Source: an uncultured Opitutales bacterium
GTDB lineage: Bacteria; Verrucomicrobiota; Verrucomicrobiia; Opitutales; Intestinicryptomonadaceae
Reading direction: 5' to 3'
NCBI GenBank assembly: GCA_900552245.1
Contig: URYY01000030.1
Span: 1-16,923, forward strand
DNA: 16,923 nucleotides
Part shown: piece after piece, positions 8,883 through 15,429 of the stretch
How positions within the stretch are numbered: the stretch's first letter is position 1
How the letters are laid out: the number at the start of each line of letters is the position of its first letter
Program-made: the position numbers and the translations under genes
Notes under the pieces: generated by a model
Database searches by the model: none
What the model saw: only the letters and a program-made list of their open reading frames with translations
What the model was told of the DNA's origin: nothing

Positions 8883-8919
8883 AAAAATCCCGCCAATTCA
8901 ATAAGCGGGATTTTTTTTC
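8883..8919 (+). terminator. Rho-independent terminator after the GH43 gene
   Basis: AAAAATCCCGC (8883-8893) pairs perfectly with GCGGGATTTTT (8905-8915) around an 11-base loop, and T residues continue to about 8918. It lies 37 bases after the GH43 stop. The A-rich left arm could also let it act on - strand transcripts coming from the phosphonate operon. Confidence 0.9.
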
Positions 8920-9209
8920 TTTGAACTTGCGACAGTCTTTTTGCAATTTGCTTTTCTAAGGGACAATGCAATCTGCCTATATTCATTTATTGCCTTGTTT
9001 TGCTACTAATTATTTTTATAGGCGCATGACTCTTAGAGAAAACTGAATTGGCGTAAACTAGGTCGAGTAAAACATCAGCGCTCTATCTCAAAGTAGCCTG
9101 CTATCGAATTAAGCAAAAGGCGAATTATTCTCCTGAAGTCGCCTCGTTTCGAAATTGAGCTAAGTTGGTATTAGCCAAAATTTTTTGCAGAAAAAAATTG
9201 CGGAATTTT
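8920..9209. other. Intergenic stretch without a recognised gene
   Basis: Both neighbouring genes end here: the GH43 gene stops at 8846 and the - strand dehydrogenase stops at 9210, so this is a convergent gap. I see no open frame with a ribosome binding site, no tRNA-like fold and no direct repeats. The only structures noticed are a 6-bp inverted repeat at 9118-9144 and AT-only pairing just beyond the dehydrogenase stop (about 9181-9208). Confidence 0.6.
9110..9144 (-). terminator. Weak candidate terminator for the phosphonate operon
   Basis: On the - strand AGGCGA (from 9144) pairs with TCGCCT (to 9118) around a 15-base loop and is followed by TTTGCTT. The stem is short and the loop long, so this is only a candidate. 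It lies about 65 bases after the dehydrogenase stop codon. Confidence 0.25.
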
Positions 9210-10313
9210 TTATGCAAAGAAACTTTCAAGCTCCTCTTTTGAAAGCTTTACTGGATTGTTCTTCAAGCGCTCCAAGTTGACCGCTTGTGCAGCGAGCTTC
9301 GGGTCTTTTATTTCCAGCTTTTTAAAGTCGGTCTCAAGTCCGATAGAATAGAACAAGCTTTTAAAGTGAGGGAGTATGTCGTCCTTATTCTTTATTCCCA
9401 TAAGCTCCATAAGCTCAGCCATCTTAGCCTTCTGAAATTCCACGCCGCGCGGGTCTATCACATTTTTGGATTCCAGATTCTTTTCAAAGAGTTTTGGAAG
9501 CGAAAGCGCAACCGCCTGCCCGTGAGCAATTCCGTGGTGCGATGTAAAGAAGTAGGAGAGCGCGTGCGCGGCGGTTGTCCTAGTTATATTTATGGCGCGC
9601 CCCGCTAGGTTGGCTGCGAGTGCCATATCTTTTGCGGAAGCTTCGTCTTCGCTATTTACGTAGCTTGCGAGGCTTTTATTGCAAAGCAAAATCGCTTCTT
9701 TTGCAAATTCGCGGCTCTCGCTTGTGGAACCGACCGCCCAGTAGGATTCCACCGCGTGGCTCAATGCGTCGCTTGCGGCGCAGGCCTTGAGGTGGCGCGG
9801 GGAATTTTCGCAGAGCGTGTAATCAACTAGCGCAAAGTCGGGCAGTGCGCACTCGGAGTCAAAGGAGCTCTTTACGCCGTTTAGATAAACCACCGCAAAC
9901 CTCGTAGATTCCGCCCCAGTTCCCGCCGTCGTGGGGATTGCAATAAGCGGAGTTTTTCTCTTTAAAACATCTAAATTTTTAAAGCAGTCAGCGGCGCTCA
10001 TATTATTGTCGTAGGCAACCTTGAATAGCTTTGCAAAGTCCATGGGGCTTCCGCCTCCTATTGCGACTATCGCGTCGAACTTTTCTTTGGAAAATTTTTT
10101 AAGCGCTAGCTCTATATCTTCGACTTTTGGGTTTGGCGTAAAATCCGAAAAATAACTTGCGCAAACTCCGCCAAGTGCCTTTTCAAATCTTTGCCTAATC
10201 TTTTCAAAAGATTTCTTGCCGGTAAATGCCAGAACCTTTTTTGCGCCCAAATTTTTTAACACTTTAGCCAAATCTTCGAGCGCGTTTTTTTTGACAATAA
10301 TTGTGTGTGTCAT
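9210..10313 (-). CDS. Iron-containing alcohol dehydrogenase, probable phosphonoacetaldehyde reductase
   Basis: A 367-residue group III alcohol dehydrogenase, predicted to reduce phosphonoacetaldehyde to 2-hydroxyethylphosphonate with NAD(P)H. The nucleotide-binding motif GGGSP is at 86-90. The metal ligands expected for the family are present: Asp182 and His186 in SDALSHAVESYWA, His250 in RTTAAHALSYFF and His264 in GIAHGQ. The block IPTTAGTGAEST (126-137) is typical of the branch that includes PhpC/FomC-type phosphonoacetaldehyde reductases. The assignment of substrate rests mainly on context: the ATG lies 3 bases after the stop of the decarboxylase that makes phosphonoacetaldehyde, with AAGGGG 7 bases upstream. 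It is the last gene of the operon. A general alcohol dehydrogenase role is the alternative, but the tight coupling argues against it. Confidence 0.85.
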   Translation of the reverse strand: MTHTIIVKKNALEDLAKVLKNLGAKKVLAFTGKKSFEKIRQRFEKALGGVCASYFSDFTPNPKVEDIELALKKFSKEKFDAIVAIGGGSPMDFAKLFKVAYDNNMSAADCFKNLDVLKRKTPLIAIPTTAGTGAESTRFAVVYLNGVKSSFDSECALPDFALVDYTLCENSPRHLKACAASDALSHAVESYWAVGSTSESREFAKEAILLCNKSLASYVNSEDEASAKDMALAANLAGRAINITRTTAAHALSYFFTSHHGIAHGQAVALSLPKLFEKNLESKNVIDPRGVEFQKAKMAELMELMGIKNKDDILPHFKSLFYSIGLETDFKKLEIKDPKLAAQAVNLERLKNNPVKLSKEELESFFA

Positions 10314-10316
10314 CTT

Positions 10317-11444
10317 TTAGCCCCTTAAAAAATCCATAAATATTTTTTTATTTTCAATCGGCGTTTCAAGAGGCCGCATCAGGCCTTCCCTCGCGCCGCG
10401 CTTTACTTTTATTTCTAATAAACTCGGCGAATTTGCCTCCAAAAATTTCTTTATTTCCGAATCCAACTTACTTTCGTCCGAAACGCTAAAGGCGCTATCG
10501 TAGCCCATTGCCAGAGCAAGTTTAGTTACGTCTATTGCATTTGCGCAAGTCGGTTGACCTCCGACCGAGTCGTGCGAGAGGTTGTTAAAGACTACGTGCT
10601 TAAAATTCTTTGGCTTGCAAGATGCAATTGTTGCAAGCGCGCCCGCGTGCATTAAAAGCGCTCCGTCGCCGTCAAAGCAGACTACGCGCCTTTTGGGTTT
10701 GGCGAGTGCTATGGCAAGTGCTATAGAGCTTGCGTGACCCATTGAGCCCACGGTCAAGAAGTCCGAATCGTGCGGCAGCGAATTAAATTTTCTAAATTCG
10801 TAGAGCTCTCGCGATATGTGCCCCGTTGTAGCAATGCACACGTCCGATTTTGAAAGCAGGCCTGCCACTTTCGCTATCGCATCGCGGCGCAAAATTTGCG
10901 AGCATTCCGGGCGAGAGATTTTTGCCTCGCACTTTTTAAATGTGGATTTTTCTACTACGAGTGCAAAGGGCTTGCTCGTTTCCCGCATGTATTCCGCCGC
11001 CCTTTTAACTTGAGCTTCTGCAAGCTCCATATCAGCATCAAGCACCTCGTATTTTATGCCGAGCGTATCAAAAATTTTAAGTGTTAGCTTCCCCTGCTTT
11101 GCGTGTTGTGGCTCGTCTTTCTTGTCGGGCTGCCCGCGCCAGCCCACAAGCATCAAAAGCGGAATATTGTAAACTTCCTCGTCAACTAGCGAAAGCAGTG
11201 GATTTACGGCGTTGCCTTGGCCCGAATTTTGCATGTAAACGCAGGCGGGCTTTGAAGTAGCAAGAAAGTGCCCCGCCGCTATTGCCACGGCGCAGCCCTC
11301 GTTTGGCGCAACTATGTTCGAGAGCCCTTCTGCATTGTCCAAAAGGCAGGCGCAGAAATCCTTTAAGAGGCTGTCGGGAACTCCCGAGAAAAAGTCTATA
11401 CCCTCGCTTTTTAGAAGCCTTAGAAATTCTCGCGCGTCTATCAT
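10317..11444 (-). CDS. ppd: Phosphonopyruvate decarboxylase
   Basis: A 375-residue thiamine-diphosphate enzyme that converts phosphonopyruvate to phosphonoacetaldehyde and CO2, the irreversible step that pulls the unfavourable PEP mutase reaction forward. The N-terminal FFSGVPDSLLKDF (18-30) is characteristic of the family. APNEG (46-50) carries the Glu expected to activate the cofactor. The diphosphate-Mg binding block runs from GDGALLMHAGAL (259-270) to FNNLSHDSVGGQPT (286-299), the last being a strong Ppd signature. The length is normal. The start is the ATG at 11442-11444, whose ATGA overlaps the TGA of the PEP mutase gene, indicating translational coupling. An ATG 45 bases further upstream would add 15 residues buried in the mutase gene and is rejected. 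Confidence 0.95.
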   Translation of the reverse strand: MIDAREFLRLLKSEGIDFFSGVPDSLLKDFCACLLDNAEGLSNIVAPNEGCAVAIAAGHFLATSKPACVYMQNSGQGNAVNPLLSLVDEEVYNIPLLMLVGWRGQPDKKDEPQHAKQGKLTLKIFDTLGIKYEVLDADMELAEAQVKRAAEYMRETSKPFALVVEKSTFKKCEAKISRPECSQILRRDAIAKVAGLLSKSDVCIATTGHISRELYEFRKFNSLPHDSDFLTVGSMGHASSIALAIALAKPKRRVVCFDGDGALLMHAGALATIASCKPKNFKHVVFNNLSHDSVGGQPTCANAIDVTKLALAMGYDSAFSVSDESKLDSEIKKFLEANSPSLLEIKVKRGAREGLMRPLETPIENKKIFMDFLRG

Positions 11445-12745
11445 TTTGCGGTGGGGATTAAATTTATAATTTCGGAAATCGGCATGCAAAATTCTTCCGA
11501 GGCCTTTTGCGCACTTTCGTTTTCAAGAATGGACTTTGCCGCATTTAACATTGCCGGATACGCGGCGCGCAGAAGCTGGTTTGCATAAATTACAACGTTT
11601 ACTCCCGCTTTCACCAACTCCTTCTCCGTAACCTGTGGGTAGGTTGATGGTACTGCTACAAGCGGCTTTCTGTCTTTTAATTTGTTGTACTGTTCGCAGA
11701 ATTTGGCGATTTCATCGAAGGTATTTTTGCAGGAGTGTATCATTATGGCGTCCGCGCCCGCCTCTATGTAGGCCTTTGCGCGGGAGAGAGCATCATCTAC
11801 GCTCTTGCCCAAAATTAGACTTTCAATTCGGGCTATTATCATGAAGTTTTCCGTTACTTGCGCGTGCTTGCCGGCCCTGATTTTTTCGCAGAAAGCTTCT
11901 ATAGAATCTTGGGTTTGGTTTGCCGATTCCCCGAAGAGAGAGTTCTTTTTGATTCCAGTTTTATCTTCTATAATTATCGCCGAAACTCCGAGCCTTTCGA
12001 GCTCTCTTACGCTCAATACGAAGTGTTCGATTTCTCCGCCCGAGTCGCCGTCATAAATAATGGGTTTAGTTGTCACGTCTAAAATGTCGTTTACGGTCGA
12101 CATGCGGGAACTTGTGCCGAGGTAGCCTATGTCGGGCTTGCCGCGCGCGGCTGTTTGCGTAAGCGATGAAATCCAGATTGCGTCAAACTCGCGCTTGCGG
12201 TTATCCTTCATAACAAAGGCATTTTCAACAATCAGGCCGCTTAGGCCGCTATGCGCCTCGCATACTGTTACGATGTCTTTGCTGTCTATGAGCCTCCGCA
12301 GCCTCTTTATTCTGATTTCCGGAGTTGTACCTATTTCCTTTAAAGATTTATTTAGGGCTGTCGATGATATGCCCTGTGTGTAGGGAATATCTATAAGTTT
12401 GCCGCCCCAGTCCGATAGTGTGTCTATGACTTTCTGACGCGTCTTTGCCTGCACACCCGTCTTCCAATCGTCGCCGTGCAAAACGTAGTCAGGCTTTATT
12501 TTTAGAAGATTTTCCGTGTAGTCGAGCGTTTCTTGCGGGATTACTTGCGAGACTCCCTTTACATTTTCAACGACAATTTTTCTCTGCTCAAAACTCATGT
12601 AAGGCAGGCGCTTGTAGCTTGCTATCGCCCTGTCTGTAAGAAGCCCGACTATTATCTCCCCGCCAAGCTTGCGGGCGTTTTCGATAATGTTCAAATGCCC
12701 CGGGTGGAGCATATCGGCACTCATTGCAATATAAATTTTTTTCAT
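11441..12745 (-). CDS. pepM: Phosphoenolpyruvate mutase with N-terminal cytidylyltransferase domain
   Basis: A 434-residue two-domain enzyme that commits the pathway to C-P bond formation. Residues 1 to about 140 form a nucleotidyltransferase domain with HPGH (14-17) and ISST (126-129), the CTP-binding motifs of cytidylyltransferases. Residues about 150-434 form the PEP mutase barrel, with YDGDSGG (231-237) as the metal/substrate loop and EDKTGIKKNS (260-269), the EDK-X5-NS motif that separates PEP mutases from isocitrate-lyase relatives. PEP is rearranged to phosphonopyruvate. The fused domain most likely makes a CMP-activated phosphonate for the LicD enzyme encoded just upstream. The ATG at 12743-12745 overlaps the LicD TGA by one base and has GAGG 7 bases upstream; a GTG three bases earlier is possible but too close to that site. 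Confidence 0.95.
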   Translation of the reverse strand: MKKIYIAMSADMLHPGHLNIIENARKLGGEIIVGLLTDRAIASYKRLPYMSFEQRKIVVENVKGVSQVIPQETLDYTENLLKIKPDYVLHGDDWKTGVQAKTRQKVIDTLSDWGGKLIDIPYTQGISSTALNKSLKEIGTTPEIRIKRLRRLIDSKDIVTVCEAHSGLSGLIVENAFVMKDNRKREFDAIWISSLTQTAARGKPDIGYLGTSSRMSTVNDILDVTTKPIIYDGDSGGEIEHFVLSVRELERLGVSAIIIEDKTGIKKNSLFGESANQTQDSIEAFCEKIRAGKHAQVTENFMIIARIESLILGKSVDDALSRAKAYIEAGADAIMIHSCKNTFDEIAKFCEQYNKLKDRKPLVAVPSTYPQVTEKELVKAGVNVVIYANQLLRAAYPAMLNAAKSILENESAQKASEEFCMPISEIINLIPTAK

Positions 12746-13530
12746 CACCTGTCCTCTTCGGGAAAGAAAATTACGCGCTCTTTCAATGCAGCGTGCTCAT
12801 AGGCATTCTTGTGCTTTGGCAAGAGCTCATAGTTGCCGTAGCGCGCGCGCAAATACAAATCCGCATCGCTGGGGGAGGGCAACATGCGCCCGCAATACGC
12901 CACCTCGCTAAGCGGGAATACGATATCTTTGGGAATTGAAAAGTTAAAGTGCGGTATTTTCGAGAAAAAATTCCTCGCCTTTAATCTACCCTTATTTTCG
13001 GCGTACACAAATATGTCCATAATCCCGCAGTCAGAGCTTATCCTACCTATTTCGCCGCTTAAATCTGTTTTAAAATTCTTATCAAAATCTTGAATCTTGT
13101 CTGAGAGCAAAGCAAAGTCGCTTTCGAGCATAGCCACGTCCGCATCGTCGTCCCAGGGGATTTCTCCGGAGTGTCTTTTGGCTCCTAGCAAAGTTCCAAA
13201 GTCCAGCCAATATGCGATGCCGCGCTCTTTGCAAAACTTATCAAAAGCAAATAGTATTTCCCTATTTGCCTGTTGGCGCTTTGCGAGTGCGCCCTTTGCC
13301 GGCTTTGCGTCGCTTGCGCTTAAGTAGTAATCGAGAATTAGGTCTAGCTTAAAGTTTAAGTCGTCAACTTTTTTTTCCAAATCAGCAAGCCTCTGCTCAT
13401 TGGACTTTTTAGGGCTTGCCGCCTCCGATAGTTTGGAAAGCGTAGAGGGGGCGAGGTTTAACTTTTTTGCGATGTTCCTCGCCGTCTTATTGCTTCCAAT
13501 TTTTCTTAAAATTTTTTCAAAAAAAGCCAT
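12745..13530 (-). CDS. LicD-family phosphotransferase (probable phosphonate transferase)
   Basis: A 261-residue protein of the LicD family, whose members move phosphocholine or similar head groups from a CDP/CMP carrier onto glycans or teichoic acids. The core begins near residue 85, with DFGTLLGAKRHSGEIPWDDD (110-129) as the nucleotidyltransferase-fold active site, including the Asp cluster. SEVAYCGRMLPSPSDADLYL followed by RARYGNYELLP is the conserved C-terminal block. The first 75 residues are unusual: 15-37 read like a helix-turn-helix (TARNIAKKLNLAPSTLSKL), and 44-70 form a likely coiled coil. No membrane segment is seen, so it should act on the cytoplasmic side on a lipid-linked or nucleotide-linked acceptor. 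With PEP mutase directly downstream, the donor is probably CMP-hydroxyethylphosphonate. An AAGGG at about 13538-13542 supports the start. Confidence 0.88.
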   Translation of the reverse strand: MAFFEKILRKIGSNKTARNIAKKLNLAPSTLSKLSEAASPKKSNEQRLADLEKKVDDLNFKLDLILDYYLSASDAKPAKGALAKRQQANREILFAFDKFCKERGIAYWLDFGTLLGAKRHSGEIPWDDDADVAMLESDFALLSDKIQDFDKNFKTDLSGEIGRISSDCGIMDIFVYAENKGRLKARNFFSKIPHFNFSIPKDIVFPLSEVAYCGRMLPSPSDADLYLRARYGNYELLPKHKNAYEHAALKERVIFFPEEDR

Positions 13531-13596
13531 TCAAAACGCCCTTACGATTTCTTATAAACGTTTGTATTCTTAAGGTTTAACGCGCGTATGTCCAGC
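13531..13596 (-). other. 66-bp gap inside the operon
   Basis: This is the only real gap in the six-gene operon and divides the ATP-grasp/HAD pair from the LicD-to-dehydrogenase block. No clear terminator hairpin is visible. An internal promoter cannot be excluded, but no good -35/-10 pair was found. Confidence 0.4.
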
Positions 13597-14268
13597 CTAT
13601 AAAAGCAGATTAAACACATCTGAAAGCCTCTCGATTCTAAAGAGTTCCCTTACTCCGCATCTGTATTCTGCATCTTTATAAACTGAGCCGCTTCGAACTA
13701 TGCGGGCGGTTTTAATCGGCAAAATCGAGCTTATGTAAAAATCTTTCAGCGGGTTGTCGCCTATATAGAGCATTTCTGAGGGTTCTATTTTAAAGTGCGA
13801 AATCAAGAGCTCAAAGGGCTTTGGCGATGGCTTGCAAAAGTCGGCGCCAAGCTCTCCGGTTAAAATTATTCTTTTAAAAAATTTTTCCGCACCTAGAGCT
13901 TTTATTTTGTTTTTCTGAGTTTTTGCGTCGCCGTCGGTAATTATCGCAAGGGGCAGATTTCTATTTTTTGCAGTCTTTAAAAAATCTGGAACGTCGGGGT
14001 AGAAATTTATATTAGGCTTGTGGTATCTGTAAGTTTCAACGAGCTTATTTTTTAGCCTTAAATCTGAGAGCCCGAGCTTTTCAAGTGCCCTATCAAAAAC
14101 ATGCTTGGAGGAAATTTTAAAGGCCTGCCAGAACGCTTCATAGGCTCTATCTTTAGAAATTCCGCAAGATTTTTCCAAGACGCTCGCGCAAGCTAAAAAT
14201 CCGCTTTTTACAAACTCAATTTCCGGCGTTAGCGTGTCGTCCAAGTCGCAGGCGATAAGTTTAATCAT
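13597..14268 (-). CDS. HAD-superfamily hydrolase
   Basis: A 223-residue haloacid-dehalogenase-type hydrolase, most likely a small-molecule phosphatase. All four HAD motifs are present. Motif I is DLDDT (8-12), with Asp8 the nucleophile and Asp10 the acid/base. Motif II is Thr111 in ITDGDAKT. Motif III is Lys146 in CKPSPKP. Motif IV is GDNPLKD, with Asp171 and Asp176 binding Mg. An alpha-helical cap lies between motifs I and II (about 15-85), as in subclass C1. The gene overlaps the ATP-grasp gene by 8 bases (ATGATTAA), so the two proteins are probably made in a fixed ratio and act in one step or in successive steps. Base composition is AT-rich (14 of 60 G+C in the line 13861-13920). The substrate is unknown; a sugar phosphate or phosphorylated precursor of the surface polymer is plausible. 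Confidence 0.88.
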   Translation of the reverse strand: MIKLIACDLDDTLTPEIEFVKSGFLACASVLEKSCGISKDRAYEAFWQAFKISSKHVFDRALEKLGLSDLRLKNKLVETYRYHKPNINFYPDVPDFLKTAKNRNLPLAIITDGDAKTQKNKIKALGAEKFFKRIILTGELGADFCKPSPKPFELLISHFKIEPSEMLYIGDNPLKDFYISSILPIKTARIVRSGSVYKDAEYRCGVRELFRIERLSDVFNLLL

Positions 14269-15265
14269 CTAAATCAACCCTCTCGAAATTTTCATTCAAG
14301 GCTATTGAGGAATCGAATCTCAAAAATGTCAGATTATTAGTGTAGTTTTCGCTATATTTCAGTTTCTTACCCTCCAAAAGTAGAGCGATGTTTTCGGCAG
14401 AATCTGCCCCGCTTAACATGGACATCGGAGCACCACCGCCAAAGCGCGGATTTATCTCTATAAAGAATATGCCCTCCGAATTTTTTATGCACTGCAATGT
14501 TATGTGCCCTATGGCCTTTAAAAGCCGCAAAATTTTAAGAGAAAGCTCTGTGATTTTTTCATCTCTAACAATTCTGCCCTTTAGGACTTCACCGCTTCTG
14601 ACGGCAATTCTTTCGCGCGCAACTACGGTAATTGGATTTGCGTCGAAATCGCAAAATGCGTCTATGGTAAATTCGGTGCCGATTATCTTCTGCTGTATGA
14701 TTGGGTCTCTGATGTAATCTTTAAAGAACAGAAATTCGCGCTTATTATTTACATCGAATGTGTTGATGCTGGAGCTTCCGAAGCGCGGTTTTATTATAAG
14801 CGGGTAATCAAGATTGTCGGGATTTGCGTCAAGCGGGATTTGTTGCGGAACAGGGATAGAGTTTTCCTCGAAGAATTTTTGGGTTAGGGCCTTGTCGCGA
14901 CAAAGCTTAACAACTTCCGGGGAGGAGACCAGAACGAAAGTTCCGGCATCTTTTAAAAACCTTGCAGAATTTTCTGCAAGTATATCCAGTTCTGTGTCTA
15001 TCGTTGGGACAAGTATTCCAATGTTGTTTCGGCGGCAAATTTTTATGAGAGATTCTAAGTAGGCTTCCTTGTCGGATATTCTGGGTATTTGGAATTTTTC
15101 GTCGCAAAAGTACAGAGCCGGAGCGGTTTTCGAGGCGTCGGCACCAAAGACTTTCCAGCCGCGCTTGTGGAATGCGCGCTTAAATATTTCTACAAGTTCG
15201 CATCTGCGCCCAACCGAGCTGATAAGTAGATTTTTTGAAAATCCTGCTGAAGAAGCTTTCTGCAT
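14261..15265 (-). CDS. ATP-grasp ligase, CarB/PylC-like
   Basis: A 334-residue ATP-grasp enzyme expected to join a carboxylate, through an acyl phosphate, to an amine or other nucleophile. The N-terminal pre-grasp domain starts at KNLLISSVGRRCEL (11-24), and VPTIDTELDIL (87-97) is typical of CarB-like short ligases. The ATP-binding lysine region IIKPRFGSSS spans 157-166. The Mg-binding block FIEINPRFGGG spans 268-278, with Glu270, Asn272 and Arg274 at conserved positions. The start is the ATG at 15263-15265, with weak Shine-Dalgarno support; a TTG three codons earlier is less likely. This is the first gene of the - strand operon and is translationally coupled to the HAD gene. Such ATP-grasp/HAD pairs occur in surface polysaccharide loci. 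Neither the acid nor the amine substrate can be read from sequence. Confidence 0.85.
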   Translation of the reverse strand: MQKASSAGFSKNLLISSVGRRCELVEIFKRAFHKRGWKVFGADASKTAPALYFCDEKFQIPRISDKEAYLESLIKICRRNNIGILVPTIDTELDILAENSARFLKDAGTFVLVSSPEVVKLCRDKALTQKFFEENSIPVPQQIPLDANPDNLDYPLIIKPRFGSSSINTFDVNNKREFLFFKDYIRDPIIQQKIIGTEFTIDAFCDFDANPITVVARERIAVRSGEVLKGRIVRDEKITELSLKILRLLKAIGHITLQCIKNSEGIFFIEINPRFGGGAPMSMLSGADSAENIALLLEGKKLKYSENYTNNLTFLRFDSSIALNENFERVDLDD

Positions 15266-15429
15266 CTTAATCAATATGTATCATCGATAAAAGAAACAAT
15301 CCTAAAGAGAATCCATTTTTTATCCGTATTGTCAATCTAACTTTGAAAATATTGGAGATGCAGCTTAAGTGCTTTGCGCTTGACTTTTGAGAGTGTCTTT
15401 TAAAAGTTGTCTGAGGTTTGTAGTTTTGT
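15266..15429. promoter_or_regulatory. Divergent promoter region of the phosphonate operon and the KAS III unit
   Basis: A 164-bp gap between two divergent operons. For the - strand a perfect TTGACA lies at 15335-15330, but the hexamers at standard spacing downstream are poor -10 matches. For the + strand TTGACT at 15380-15385 is followed at 15 bases by TAAAAG (15401-15406). This second site lies within the 10-bp palindrome CTTTTAAAAG (15397-15406), a possible operator. A small hairpin (AAGTGC, TTT, GCGCTT) sits at 15367-15381. All assignments here are tentative. Confidence 0.35.

Noticed and set aside
11445..11489. A 15-residue longer start for phosphonopyruvate decarboxylase
   Set aside because: The ATGA overlap at 11441-11444 is the typical coupled start, and the added residues precede the normal start of the family domain.
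11441..12745. Possible (methyl)isocitrate lyase instead of PEP mutase
   Set aside because: The EDK-X5-NS motif, the fused cytidylyltransferase and the adjacent decarboxylase identify a PEP mutase.
15266..15274. TTG start for the ATP-grasp gene
   Set aside because: An ATG lies three codons downstream and still precedes the conserved domain start by 10 residues; the TTG has no better ribosome site.
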